Origin: Devosia algicola
GTDB lineage: Bacteria; Pseudomonadota; Alphaproteobacteria; Rhizobiales; Devosiaceae
Assembly (NCBI RefSeq): GCF_028816455.1
Contig: NZ_CP118246.1
Location: 186,001 to 250,000 of the forward strand
DNA length: 64,000 nucleotides
Direction of reading: 5' to 3'
Shown here: positions 48,267 through 58,446 of the stretch, piece after piece
Numbering within the stretch: the first letter of the stretch is position 1
Layout of the letters: every line of letters begins with the position of its first letter
The notes under the pieces: model-generated
Told to the model about the DNA's origin: nothing
The model's database searches: none
Seen by the model: the letters and a program-made list of their open reading frames with translations, nothing else
Program-made: the position numbers and the translations under genes

Positions 48267-49730
48267 CAGTTGATCCAAACACATTTTGTCTGCGTGTAAA
48301 GCGAGATTGCCTCGCGCCCCATTTCGCGCCCATAGCCCGATTGCTTGACGCCGCCAAAGGGCGCGGCCGCGTCCGTATCGCCCCAGCAATTGACCCAAAC
48401 GGTCCCGGCCTGCAGCCTGTCCGCGATCCGGCGCACCCGGCTTACGTCGCGCGACCAGAGCCCGGCCGCCAGTCCATAGGGGCTGGCGTTGGCCCGGCCC
48501 AGCACGTCGTCTTCGCCCTCAAATGGCAGCACCGCCAGCACTGGCCCAAACACTTCCTCGCGTGCCAGCCGCATGTCGTCACTCACATCGGCAATAATCG
48601 TCGGCGGTACAAACCAGCCGTCGCGATCCAGTCGCGCCCCACCAGTCACCACCCGACCCTCACCGCCTTGAAGAAAGCCCAAAACCTTGCTCAATTGGGT
48701 TTGGCTGATCACCGGCCCCAGATCGTGGGCGGGATCATCCAGCCCCGGTCCGACCGACACCGTGGGCGCAATCGCGGCCAATCCGTCCAAAACCTTGTCG
48801 TATATGGATTTATGCACGAACAGCCGCGATCCCGCCGTGCAGCTTTGGCCATTATTGCCGAAATTGGCCCAGAATGCCCCCGCGATCGCCTTGTCGAGAT
48901 CGGCATCGTCAAAAATGATATTGGCCGCCTTGCCGCCCAGGCTCGAGCGACACTTTTTTCAGATTGCCCACCGACGCCTCGACAATCCGTCGTCCGGTGG
49001 CAGTGCTGCCGGTGAAGCCGATCTTGGCGACATCGGGATGCGCCGCCAGCGCCGCCCCCGCATCATGGCCATAGCCCGGCACAACATTGAGCACCCCCGG
49101 TGGCAGTCCGGCTTCCAGCGCCAGATCCGCCAGATAAAGCGCCGACAGTGGCGTTTCCTCGGACGGCTTGAGCACAATACTATTGCCCGCCGCCAGCGCT
49201 GGCGCCAGCTTCCATGCCGCCATCAATAATGGATAGTTCCAAGGGGTAATCAACCCACATACGCCCAGCGGCTCGGCCTTGGTATAGGTCAGCCTGTCCG
49301 GCGTTCCCACCGGAATAGTCGCCCCTTCGATCTTGTCGGCCCACCCGGCAAAATAGCGAAAGTGCCGCGCCGACCAGTGGGCATCGACATCGCGAACGAC
49401 GTGAAAGGGCTTGCCATTGTCGAGGGCATCAAGTTGCCCGAAAATGTCCGCCCGTTCCTCAATCAAATCCGCCAGACGCCACAGAATGCGACTGCGCTCG
49501 TTTGGCAGCATCCGCGTCCATGCTCCATTCTCAAACGCGTCCTTTGCCGCCGCAACTGCCAGATCAATCTCCGCCTTGCCCGCGCGTGCGACCTGTGCCA
49601 AGGCGTTTCCGGTCGAGGGGTTGATGACCTCAAGGGTTTCGGTGCTCGCCAGCATCTTGCCGCCAATCCGCAATGGCTGCGCGGTGGCGATGAAGTTGGC
49701 AACAAACGGGGTGAGGGGTATCTGGCTCAT
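48266..49730 (-). CDS. NAD-dependent aldehyde dehydrogenase (frame broken at 48939-48943)
   Basis: About 487 residues when repaired. Motifs in order: ITPWNYPLLMAAWKLAPAL, KPSEETPLSALYLADLA, IGFTGSTATGRRI, the catalytic Glu in SLELGGKAANII and the catalytic Cys in GNNGQSCTAGSR, then EEVFGPVL and PFGGVKQSGYGRE. The frame changes at SLE; AGGCT to AGCT restores it and the length becomes divisible by three. The start overlaps the CoA-ligase stop. It may oxidise an aldehyde released by the thiolase-like/DUF35 enzyme. Confidence 0.9.
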
Positions 49731-51403
49731 TGCGTTGCTCCCGGCGCCTTGGCTTTTTCCGCATCGCGCAGCGCCCGCCGGTTGATCTTGCCCGAAGACG
49801 TCATTTCAAATTCGTCGACATACTCGATTTCGCGCGGCGCTTTATAGCCCGCCAAGCGCTCGCGCACGTGCACGGTCAATGAATCAGATAGTTCAGAACT
49901 TGGCGTAAAACCCTGTCGCAGCTTGATAAAGGCCTTGACGATCGAGCCGCGATCCGCGTCCGGTTTGCCGACAATTGCCGTTTCGGCAACCGCTGGATGC
50001 GCGAGAAGGCAGTCCTCGATTTCGGCCGGGCCGATGCGAAAGCCCGAGGATTTTATCAAATCATCGGACCGTCCCTTATACCAGAAATAGCCGTCCTCAT
50101 CGCGTTCTGCCAAATCGAAGGTGCGCAGGCTATCGCCCAACTGCATTTCCTTTTCCTTGCCCGGATTGTTGAGATAACCCAGAAACCGGGTCGGCGCCGT
50201 CATCGGGGTAACAATCTCGCCGGCCTCGCCTTCGGCAACATCGTTGCCGTCGCCGTCGACCAGCCGCACCACATGGCCGGGATAGGCTCGGCCCATCGAC
50301 CCGGGCTTGCGTGGATATAGCGCCGCGCAATTGCCGATCAGATGATTGACTTCGGTCATGCCATAAAACTCGTTGCACACCACGCCAAGCCGCTTTTCCG
50401 CCCATTCAAGCGTTTCCGCGGCGAGGGCTTCGCCTCCTGTGCAGATCACCCGTAGCGCCAGATCGTAGCGCTTGCGCGGTTCAGTCGTCTGCGCCAACCG
50501 TTTGATCGCTGTCGGCGCCAGAAATGTATGGGTAACCTTGTGGCGCGCCATGAACTCATAGGCCCAATCGGCCTTGAACCGGTCCATAGATGTTACAATC
50601 GGGCGCCCCGCCATCCAGGCTGGAAACAGCATGTCCAGCAGTCCGCCAACCCAGGCCCAGTCCGAGGGCGACCAGTATACGGCGTCAGAATCGTCCATCG
50701 TCAGATTAAAGAACAGATTGATCGAGGGGGTGTAGGAGGCCAGCACCCGGTGCCCGTGCAAAATGCCCTTGGGCTTGCCGGTCGAACCCGATGTGTACAT
50801 CAACAGAGCCGGGTCGTCGGCGCCGCCATAGTCGGGTTCAAACCCGGAAATGTCGGTTGCAAAGGCTTCGGCTAGGTCCAGCTCGCCCACCCCTGGGTCA
50901 CGCAAAAACACATGGCTCAGGCTTGGAAATAGGCTCTGCCGCCTCGCCCCGCAGCGCTTCCCAGGCCGCCGCGTCGGTCAAAATGAGCCTTGGCACCGCA
51001 ATCCGCCACGGCATGCGCCAGTGTGTCTGGACCATAAAGCTGGGATAGCGTGACCGCCGTGCCGCCGAGCCTTGCAAACCGCCATATGAGCCACCGCCGT
51101 ATCGGGGTGTTGGCCGGTGTGAATGACAACGAGATCGCCCCGTCCATATCCAAGACCACGTAGCCGCGCCGCCAGCCCACTGGCTGCCCGTTCCACTTCA
51201 GCAAAACTTTGGCGGGTGACAGTCCCGTCGGCAGCCTCGAATGTAACGGCCGCAAGATCCCGGGCACCTGTTCCCAAATGCCGCCCCAGCGTCAAATGAT
51301 AGATATTGGTGTCGGCAGGCCAGACAATGGCTAAATCGTCGCCCTGTCGGCGAAGATTGAGCCTCGCAAGTCGGGATTCGGAAAGGTCGTCAAAAGGGTT
51401 CAC
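49727..51403 (-). CDS. Acyl-CoA synthetase, AMP-forming (frame broken at 50919-50923, 50986-50990, 51068-51072)
   Basis: About 557 residues when repaired, related to medium-chain acyl-CoA synthetases. The adenylate motif is MYTSGSTGKPKG, with NEFYGMTE and YFWYKGRSDDLIKSSGFRIG downstream and the catalytic Lys in SSGKINRR. The N-terminal third is broken three times; each repair is AGCCT/AGGCT to AGCT (VCKLGGTAVTLSQ, AKLILTDAAAW, ISKLSHVFLRDPG). It activates an organic acid to a CoA thioester, probably the substrate of the thiolase-like/DUF35 pair just upstream, with which its start overlaps by ATGA. Confidence 0.88.
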
Positions 51404-51780
51404 GACGTGGACCTTGGTTTGGAGGGCGCAAGAACAAGCGCGGGAACATCGGTGGGTGGGACAATCAATTGGCCGGTACTCTGGTCGGGCGAAAACCCTT
51501 CCAGCCGCGTCACCGCCCTGTTGGCCGCCCCTTCAAACTGCACCAGACCAAAAGCACCATCGCTGCCATCGGTGCGCAACTCGATGCTGGCCTTGCCGGA
51601 GAGCCGGACCCACTTGGCGTCCGGATTGCCACATTGGCACCGGCGCTGGGGTGGAAAACTGACCGTGCCGCATTTGGTGCAGCTCCGGCCCATGGCGCGG
51701 CCCTTTTGCAACCCTTCGACATAAGGAGCGAGCCATCCCGGTGCCAGTGAATAGGGCAGGGTGAGTTCATATGATATCAT
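51400..51780 (-). CDS. Zn-ribbon and OB-fold DUF35 protein
   Basis: A 126-residue protein. A zinc ribbon (CTKCGTVSFPPQRRCQC) precedes an OB fold (GLVQFEGAANRAVTRL), the DUF35 layout. Such proteins bind acyl-CoA partners and form complexes with thiolase-fold enzymes; they are needed by archaeal acetoacetyl-CoA thiolases and by Ltp2-type steroid aldolases. It overlaps the thiolase-like gene upstream and the ligase downstream by ATGA. Confidence 0.85.
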   Translation of the reverse strand: MISYELTLPYSLAPGWLAPYVEGLQKGRAMGRSCTKCGTVSFPPQRRCQCGNPDAKWVRLSGKASIELRTDGSDGAFGLVQFEGAANRAVTRLEGFSPDQSTGQLIVPPTDVPALVLAPSKPRSTS

Positions 51781-52952
51781 GATGCGCCTGCCTGACTGAG
51801 CACCGTCACTGCGGCCGTGGTGCAAACCCCGCCATGGGTGTCGGCCAACGCGTGACGCAATTGCCGTTGCGGCTGGAGTGCCGGGTGGTATCGCCCCTCG
51901 AGCAACAATGCGCAGGTGGCCGTTTGCGCCACCCCGATCGCCCCGACCGGTGCTCCCTGGCCCAATAAGCCCCCCGACAGATTGATCGGCAGGCGGCCGT
52001 CTGCCGCAAAATGCCCCGCCTCGAGGTCATCGGCCAGCGTTTCGCTCAATCCCAGTGCATTGAGCGCCTGCAATTGGGCCCCGGCATAGGCGTCGTAAAC
52101 CTCGGCAACATCGATATCGGCAGGTGTAACCCCTGCCTGCTGGCAGGCCCACTGCATGGCTTCCCGCTTGGCGGTAAATGTACCAGCGTCTTGACGCGCG
52201 CCCAATTGGGCATGGTCCGACGCCGCCCCAATGCCGCTTATGCGTGGCGCGCCGCTTCTGGCGCTGGGCACGGCGTCGGGATGCGACAGGATGATGGCGG
52301 CAGCGCCGTCGCTAAGGGGCGAACAGTGTAGGCGACGGTATGGCGCGGCGATAAGGGGCGACTCCGCAATCTCGGCCAGTTTGTGCTGGCGCGGCAAATG
52401 TGCATTCGGATTATGCATTGCATTAGCCCGGTTCTGCCGGGCGATTTGGTCAAGACACGCCACACCAATGCCGATCCGGGCGGCAAAGGCCCGATAGGAT
52501 AGGGCGTAAAGAACGGTTGCCGTTGCGCCGGTCATGCCATCGGTCCAGGCGTCAAATGAATAGCCATAGAGCAGTTTGACCGTCGCCGCCGGTAGCTGTG
52601 AGGCGGATGGGTCAACGCCCACGACCGCCACATGGCGCGCCCGACCCGAGGCAATGGCCTGTACGCCGGCATGCACCGCCAACTGACCGGAGGCCCCGCC
52701 GCCTTCCACGCGCATCGTCGCTGCACCGATCAGGCCCAGATCGTCAGCGAGAATGGATGCGGGGTTGAGTTGCAGGGTAAAAAAGTCGCTTTCCGAGGCG
52801 ACGATCAGCGCATCGATATCCGCGTGTTCGAGGCCGGACATTGCCAGTGCCGCCTCAAAGGCTTCGCCTGCCCAATCCCTGAATGAAGAACCGTCGGTGC
52901 GTCGGCTGAACCGCGTCTGTGCGCTGCCAGTAACGGCGGCCATCTGCAACAT
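51777..52952 (-). CDS. Thiolase-superfamily protein lacking the nucleophile Cys (Ltp2/SCP2-like)
   Basis: A 391-residue thiolase-fold protein of the SCP2/lipid-transfer group (DIDALIVASESDFF, DVAEVYDAYAGAQLQALNAL). The site that holds the nucleophile Cys in true thiolases reads VEGGGASGQLAVHAG, with Gly in its place, and the usual catalytic His motif GHPxGA reads GAPVGA. It therefore cannot work as a normal thiolase. Paired with a DUF35 protein, the pattern matches Ltp2-type retro-aldolases that release an aldehyde or ketone from an acyl-CoA. I chose the ATG at 52952 with GGGGAGAAG upstream. First gene of the operon. Confidence 0.78.
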   Translation of the reverse strand: MLQMAAVTGSAQTRFSRRTDGSSFRDWAGEAFEAALAMSGLEHADIDALIVASESDFFTLQLNPASILADDLGLIGAATMRVEGGGASGQLAVHAGVQAIASGRARHVAVVGVDPSASQLPAATVKLLYGYSFDAWTDGMTGATATVLYALSYRAFAARIGIGVACLDQIARQNRANAMHNPNAHLPRQHKLAEIAESPLIAAPYRRLHCSPLSDGAAAIILSHPDAVPSARSGAPRISGIGAASDHAQLGARQDAGTFTAKREAMQWACQQAGVTPADIDVAEVYDAYAGAQLQALNALGLSETLADDLEAGHFAADGRLPINLSGGLLGQGAPVGAIGVAQTATCALLLEGRYHPALQPQRQLRHALADTHGGVCTTAAVTVLSQAGAS

Positions 52953-53032
52953 TCTTCTCCCCACCCGAACTGGCTTTTCGCCTTGCCCGTCGTCCGCTCC
53001 TGGCGTGTGTGATACATTATTGACTTATTTAA

Positions 53033-53046
53033 TTTGTTCATACAAG
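53033..53046. promoter_or_regulatory. GntR/HutC-type operator in the divergent promoter region
   Basis: TTTGT-TCAT-ACAAG forms a TTGT-N4-ACAA dyad between the thiolase-like operon (start 52952, minus) and the MFS gene (start 53079, plus). On the minus strand it overlaps a possible -35 box (TTGTAT). It closely resembles the dyad ATTTGT-ACGG-ACAAAT at 35978-35993. The GntR gene in the minus-strand operon is the likely regulator. Confidence 0.6.
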
Positions 53047-53078
53047 TCTTATCTCGTCGCCACATCGGGCGCCCGCCA

Positions 53079-54293
53079 ATGGATATTGCAGTGTCCCCAA
53101 TAACCGCCAAAGCCAGTCCCTCCATGCTCGCGGCGGCGCTGCTTTGTTTTGCCGCTGGCAGCCTTTATGCATGGAGTTCGATGATCCCGGCACTGCTGGC
53201 GCGCTACGGTGTTGGTGTGCAACAGGCCGGTCAGGTGTTTTCGGTCGCCATCGTCGCCTTTTCCCTTGCCGTGTTGATATTTCCGCATCTGCCAATCGCA
53301 TTGAAAAGTTCGCATGGCGCGGCAGGAGCGGGCCTGTTGGCGTCTATTTCACTCGCTGCAGCCACCATGGCGCCAAATTTCGGCATATTCCTTATCTGCT
53401 ATAGTCTTGGCTTCGGCGCCATGAGCGGCATTATCTATATTCAAACCGTTGAATTGGCAGCAAAATCGGCGGCGCCTGCCATCCTCACACCCATGATGGT
53501 CGCCGCATTCGGCTTGGGCGGTGTCGTCTTTGGACCAGCCATTCGCGCCCTGGTCGCCCTCGATTGGCAGCTCATGGCGCTGCTGCCCGTAGCACTGACC
53601 CTGCTGGCCGCCACCGGGCTGGTATTGGCGTTCCCGTCGCGCCTCACCACGACGTCGACGCCTGATCAAACAGCGCCGGATATCACCACCGCCGCACCCG
53701 TGCGCTTCTCTCAAGTTGCGTTCCTGTGGACGATTTTTGCCTTCGGTTCTGGTGCAGGCCTGATGATTCTGGGTTTGGCCTCCGCCATCATCGAGGATCG
53801 TGGCGCTACCGCTACATTCTCAGCCACCGTTCTGGCCGCCGTTGCCTTGGCTAATACTGGCGGTCGATTGTCGGTGAGCGCGCTGGGACGGTGGCTGTCC
53901 CCTATATTGATCGCGAGCCTTTCCCCGGCGTTGGCAGGGATCGGCCTTTTGACAATGATCATCTCGCCTAAACTCTATGTCGGTGGCATCGGCTTGACCC
54001 TGGTTGCGCTCAGCTATGGCCTGATGGCGTCCGCGGTGCCGGTTTTGACGCGCGCGATAACCTCAACGCTAACATTTGGTCACACATTTTCACTCGTTTT
54101 TACCGCCTGGGGCGTTGCCGGTCTGGTGTCGCCATGGCTCGCCGGTGCCAGTTTCGACCTCACTGGCAGCTTCACTGGCGCGCTCTATTTCGGCCTCGCC
54201 AGCACGGTCATTGCCCTGACCGCAATTGCCCTTTATGCCCGCAGCACTTCGCCCTTTGCATCAGGCCGGGCCACATCACGCCATGGTGATTGA
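53079..54293 (+). CDS. MFS transporter (oxalate/formate antiporter-like)
   Basis: A 404-residue permease with twelve hydrophobic segments. The start region AGSLYAWSSMIPALLARYGV and GFGAMSGIIYIQTVEL are like OFA-type and monocarboxylate MFS proteins. It is divergent from the thiolase-like/CoA-ligase operon and shares the GntR-type operator, so it probably imports the acid that the ligase activates (inference). An alternative TTG start at 53034 would overlap the operator and is not preferred. Confidence 0.82.
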   Translation: MDIAVSPITAKASPSMLAAALLCFAAGSLYAWSSMIPALLARYGVGVQQAGQVFSVAIVAFSLAVLIFPHLPIALKSSHGAAGAGLLASISLAAATMAPNFGIFLICYSLGFGAMSGIIYIQTVELAAKSAAPAILTPMMVAAFGLGGVVFGPAIRALVALDWQLMALLPVALTLLAATGLVLAFPSRLTTTSTPDQTAPDITTAAPVRFSQVAFLWTIFAFGSGAGLMILGLASAIIEDRGATATFSATVLAAVALANTGGRLSVSALGRWLSPILIASLSPALAGIGLLTMIISPKLYVGGIGLTLVALSYGLMASAVPVLTRAITSTLTFGHTFSLVFTAWGVAGLVSPWLAGASFDLTGSFTGALYFGLASTVIALTAIALYARSTSPFASGRATSRHGD

Positions 54294-54359
54294 ACCCTGT
54301 CTGGTAGGCGCGGTTACTCTTTAGCAGAAATCCAGCCATCAAAAGCCAGAGGAAGCGTC

Positions 54360-54806
54360 ATGAAACGCATCGTTGCCGCCATAGCCGTCCTGATGATTCT
54401 CGTCGTGCCTAGTTATGCCGCCGAGGAGTGGGTCGTAAAACCAAGCGCCACTTCAGTTGATGAAACCGTCGCCAAGCTGACGGCGGCCGTCGAGGGAGCA
54501 GGGGCCACGGTCTTTGCCACGGTCGATCATGCCGCCGGGGCGAGGGCCGTTGGCGACGAACTGCCTCCAACCGTCCTGGTGATCTTTGGCAATCCCAAGA
54601 TTGGCACGCCGATTATCAAGGCCGACCGACGTGCCGGCTTGGATCTGCCATTGCGTGTGCTGGTCTGGGCCGAAAATGATGAGACCCAAATCGGCTACGA
54701 AGATCCGGGCGCCCTCAAGGCACGTTACGGCATCGAGGGGGCTGACGATGCCTTTGCCGCAATGACGGGTGCACTGGACAAACTTACCACCGCCGCAGCG
54801 CAATAG
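54360..54806 (+). CDS. Periplasmic DUF302 domain protein
   Basis: A 148-residue exported protein with a Sec signal (MKRIVAAIAVLMILVVPSYA-AEEW). The DUF302 fold is visible in ATVFATVDHAAGARAVGDEL, PTVLVIFGNPKIGTPI and the C-terminal helix. GAGGAAG precedes the ATG. DUF302 proteins are often near metal or redox genes; this one is convergent with copA. Function unknown. Confidence 0.83.
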   Translation: MKRIVAAIAVLMILVVPSYAAEEWVVKPSATSVDETVAKLTAAVEGAGATVFATVDHAAGARAVGDELPPTVLVIFGNPKIGTPIIKADRRAGLDLPLRVLVWAENDETQIGYEDPGALKARYGIEGADDAFAAMTGALDKLTTAAAQ

Positions 54807-54835
54807 CCGCGACAGTCCGGTTCGGCTGCGTGACC

Positions 54836-57183
54836 TCAGATATCGAGATTGCGTAGCCGCAAGGCATTGCCGATAACGGACACCGAACTCAGACTCATCG
54901 CCGCCGCCGCAATCATGGGCGATAGCAACAGGCCAAACACAGGATATAGAATCCCTGCGGCAACTGGCACGCCCACAACATTGTAAATAAAGGCAAAAAA
55001 CAAGTTCTGCTTGATGTTTTTGATCGTCGCCAGAGATAGGGTTCGTGCCTTGACGATCCCGGTCAGATCGCCCTTGAGCAGGGTAATGCCCGCACTTTCG
55101 ACCGCCACGTCGGCGCCCGTGCCCATCGCGATTCCGACATCGGCCGCCGCCAGCGCAGGGGCATCATTGACCCCATCGCCTGCCATGGCGACAATGCCGC
55201 CCTTGGCTCGCAGATCTTCGACCAACTGCTGTTTGTCCGCAGGCAGGACTTCGGCCCGCACTTCGTCAATACCAAGTTCGGCGGCCACGGCGCGCGCGGT
55301 GCGCTCATTGTCCCCGGTTGCCATGATGATCTTGAGACCAGTCTCATGCAACTGCCGGATGGCATCAGCACTTGTCGGCTTGATCCGGTCAGCTACCGCG
55401 ACAATACCCGCCAATTTGCCGTCGACCACCACGAACATGGCTGTCTTGCCATCCTCAGCCAGCCTGTCTGCCTCGGCCTGCAAAGGCGCGCTGTCGGCGC
55501 CCTTGTCGACCAGCATGGCTTTGTTGCCAAGCGCAATGGCCTTGCCGTCGACACGACCCTCGACGCCCTTGCCGGTAATCGCATTGAACGCCTCGGCGTC
55601 GACCGCCTTGGCACCGCGTTCCTTGGCACCGGCCACGATAGCCTCGGCCAATGGATGCTCCGACCCACGCTCGAGGCTTGCGGCAAGGTTGAGAATATCG
55701 GCCTCGTCGAACCCGTCGGCCGCGATGACGTCAGTCAATTGCGGCTTGCCTTCGGTCAAGGTGCCGGTCTTGTCCACAATGAGAATGTCGACCTTGGAAA
55801 AACGCTCGAGCGCTGCCGCGTCCTTGATCAAAACCCCGGCATGGGCGCCCCGACCCGTGGCGGTCATGATCGACATGGGCGTGGCCAGCCCCAGAGCACA
55901 CGGACAGGCAATGATCAGAACCGACACCGCCGATACGATGGCGTAGGTCATGGCGGGCTCCGGCCCAAAGATTGCCCAAACAATGAAGGACAGGATAGCG
56001 ACTGCCACGACGCTGGGCACGAAATAGGAGGCGACGCGGTCGGCCAATCCCTGAATCGGTGCGCGCGACCGCTGGGCCTTGGCCACCATCTCAACGATCT
56101 GCGACAGCACAGTATCAGCGCCGACTTTTTCTGCCTTGATGACCAGCGATCCGTTCTTGTTGAGCGTACCACCCGTAACAGCGTCGCCTTCGGTCTTTTC
56201 GACCGGCAGCGGCTCGCCAGACAACATGGATTCATCAATCGCGGTGCGGCCTTCGGTGACGATACCGTCAACAGGCACGCTGTCCCCAGGCCGAACACGC
56301 AACAGATCGCCCGACTCGACTTCATCGAGCGGCACCTCCTCGTCGTTGCCATCCTTGTCGATGCGGCGCGCCGTCTTGGGCGCCAGGTCAAGCAGCGCCC
56401 GGATTGCGGAACCGGTTCGTTCACGCGCCCTCAACTCAAGTACCTGCCCAAGAAAGACCAGGGCTACAATGACCGCTGCTGCTTCAAAATAGACACCGAC
56501 CGCGCCGCCATGGCTTCTAAACGAGTCGGGAAATAGGCCGGGGAAAATGGTGGCAACAACGCTATAAAGATAGGACGCGCTCACGCCCAGCCCAATGAGC
56601 GTCCACATATTGGGACTGCGATTGAGAACGGAGTTCCAGGCGCGCTTGAAAAACGGCAAGGCCGCCCATAGCACCACTGGTGTGGCAAGCACTAATTCGG
56701 TCCAGACTGCGCTTGTCTCGCCCATCCAATGCCGGATTGGCAGGCCAACCATTGGGCCCATGGTAAGGATCAGCAGTGGAATCGACAAAGCAGCGCTGAC
56801 CCAGAAACGATGGGTAAAATCTACCAGTTCCGGGTTGGGGCCATCGTCTTCAGCGGGAACCCCCATCGGTTCGAGCGACATGCCGCAAATAGGGCAGTCT
56901 CCCGGCGCGTCCCGGATGATCTGAGGATGCATCGGGCAGGTATATTGCGTCCCCTTTGGCATCGCCTCGGGCTTTTTTTCTCACCAATATAGTCCTGCGG
57001 CGCCGCTTCAAATTTGGCCGCACAACCCTTGCTGCAAAAATGGTAGGTCTGCCCCTCATGCTCAAATTGCGGCTTGCCCGCGTTGGGACGGACCTTCATG
57101 CCGCACACGGGATCGCGTGCAAGCGTTTCGGTGTCGACTTGTTCCGCGCCATGATGATGGTGCGCATGGTCATGATCAGTCAT
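54836..57183 (-). CDS. copA: Copper-exporting P1B-type ATPase CopA (frame broken at 56973-56979)
   Basis: About 782 residues when repaired. The N-terminus has a His-rich start ([15 protein letters not shown]), a YHS domain ([11 protein letters not shown]) and a second metal-binding CPMHPQI / [12 protein letters not shown] segment. The transport core has [22 protein letters not shown] and [10 protein letters not shown]. The YHS part and the core are in different frames; one more A in the run of seven at 56973-56979 joins them ([11 protein letters not shown]). A CueR-type promoter lies just upstream. It pumps Cu(I) out of the cytosol. Confidence 0.9.
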
Positions 57184-57219
57184 TTGGGCGCTCCGCACAA
57201 ATTTTTGGTGTTGCCACCA

Positions 57220-57250
57220 TTTGTAGGCCTTCCAATGATGGGAAGGTCAA
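57220..57250 (-). promoter_or_regulatory. CueR (MerR-family) promoter of copA
   Basis: On the minus strand TTGACC (-35, 57245-57250) and TACAAA (-10, 57220-57225) are separated by 19 bp, the overlong spacer typical of MerR-family promoters. Inside the spacer lies the dyad CCTTCC-N7-GGAAGG (57228-57246), the CueR operator pattern of E. coli copA. The expected transcript start is about 30 bp before the copA ATG. No cueR gene is in the window. Confidence 0.82.
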
Positions 57251-57387
57251 TAGCCAATCGTGCATGCGGTCGCAGTCGCGATCGGCGCACCCAACCCATA
57301 TGTTTCCGTTGTGATTATTCCTTTCCTGGACATGAAATTTTTGCACTACACTTACAAAACTGCAGCGAGCGTGGCCGAGGGGGCATA

Positions 57388-58245
57388 GTGAAGTTCAGTA
57401 TCAACCTGCTCTGCCTCAATGGATTTATAGAGCGCGAGCACTTGCCATGGATCCGGCGAATCCGGGACATTGGCTATGACGGAGTAGAAATCCCGGTATT
57501 ACGCGGCGATGTCGCCCACTATGCTTGGCTGGGTCGGGAGTTGGACAGTCTCGGCCTGCGCCGCACGACGACGTCGGTCGTGCCCTCTCCACATGCCAAC
57601 CCGGTTGGTGGGACCGCAGAGATCCGCAAGGCTGGCATTGCCCATCTGGATTGGGCCCTCGATTGCGCCATTGCGCTAGGCGCCGAGTGCGTCGGCGGCC
57701 CGTTTCACGCACCGATTGGCCATTTTACCGGGGCAGGGCCGACGACCGATGAACTGGCCCATGGTGCCGAGGCGCACCACGCCATGGCCGAGCGTGCGAT
57801 GGCAAATGGCATCTACCTGGCGCTTGAGCATCTCAACCGCTTCGAAACCTATTTTCTGAACACCATGGAGCAAGCCCGCCACTATCGGGCGATGGTGGAT
57901 CATCCAGCTTTCCGTATTATGTACGATACATTTCACGCCAATATCGAAGAGCAAAACCAGGCACGTGCCATTGCCACGCTAGGTGATGGCCTGGGTGCGC
58001 TGCATATTTCCGAGAATGACCGTGGCATACCGGGGCGCGGACACATCGATTTTGCTGAAGTGTTTACGGCGGTGCGCCGTCAAAATTTTGACGGCTGGAT
58101 TACGCTTGAAGCCTTCGGGGCGGGGCTGCCCGAACTCGCCGCCGCGACGCGCGTATGGCGTCCATTGTTTCCCGATTTTGACACGCTTTTTGTCGAATCG
58201 ATCAACTATATGCGCTCTGGTTGGGCAGCGGCGACGGCCAAATAG
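57388..58245 (+). CDS. Sugar phosphate isomerase/epimerase (psicose/tagatose 3-epimerase-like)
   Basis: A 285-residue TIM barrel with a GTG start (KFSINLLCLNGFIEREHLPW), preceded by GAGGGGG. Metal and catalytic residues appear as LALEHLNRFETYFLNT, YDTFHANIEEQ and LHISENDRGIPGRGHI, closely paralleling the epimerase at 40895-41731. It lies upstream of the tct genes on the same strand and may act on the same imported compound. An upstream open frame overlapping copA is not used. Confidence 0.8.
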   Translation: MKFSINLLCLNGFIEREHLPWIRRIRDIGYDGVEIPVLRGDVAHYAWLGRELDSLGLRRTTTSVVPSPHANPVGGTAEIRKAGIAHLDWALDCAIALGAECVGGPFHAPIGHFTGAGPTTDELAHGAEAHHAMAERAMANGIYLALEHLNRFETYFLNTMEQARHYRAMVDHPAFRIMYDTFHANIEEQNQARAIATLGDGLGALHISENDRGIPGRGHIDFAEVFTAVRRQNFDGWITLEAFGAGLPELAAATRVWRPLFPDFDTLFVESINYMRSGWAAATAK

Positions 58246-58446
58246 CTGCCATCGGCTGTCCAGGTTAACTGTTTTCTGGCAATGGTTTGGCGCACGAGGG
58301 CGCGCCGATTTTCACGGCAATTCGTTTCCCGGTTACAGAAATGCGCGGTGAGGGTGCCAGCCCGCGCGCTTGACAAACACCTGACCTTGACCACAGTCTC
58401 CCCTTTAGTATCCAGCAGGTTACTTAAATCGAGGGAGGAACGATAA

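Noticed and set aside
51777..52952. Calling the thiolase-like protein an acetyl-CoA acetyltransferase
   Set aside because: The nucleophile Cys and catalytic His positions are Gly and Ala, so normal thiolase chemistry is not supported.
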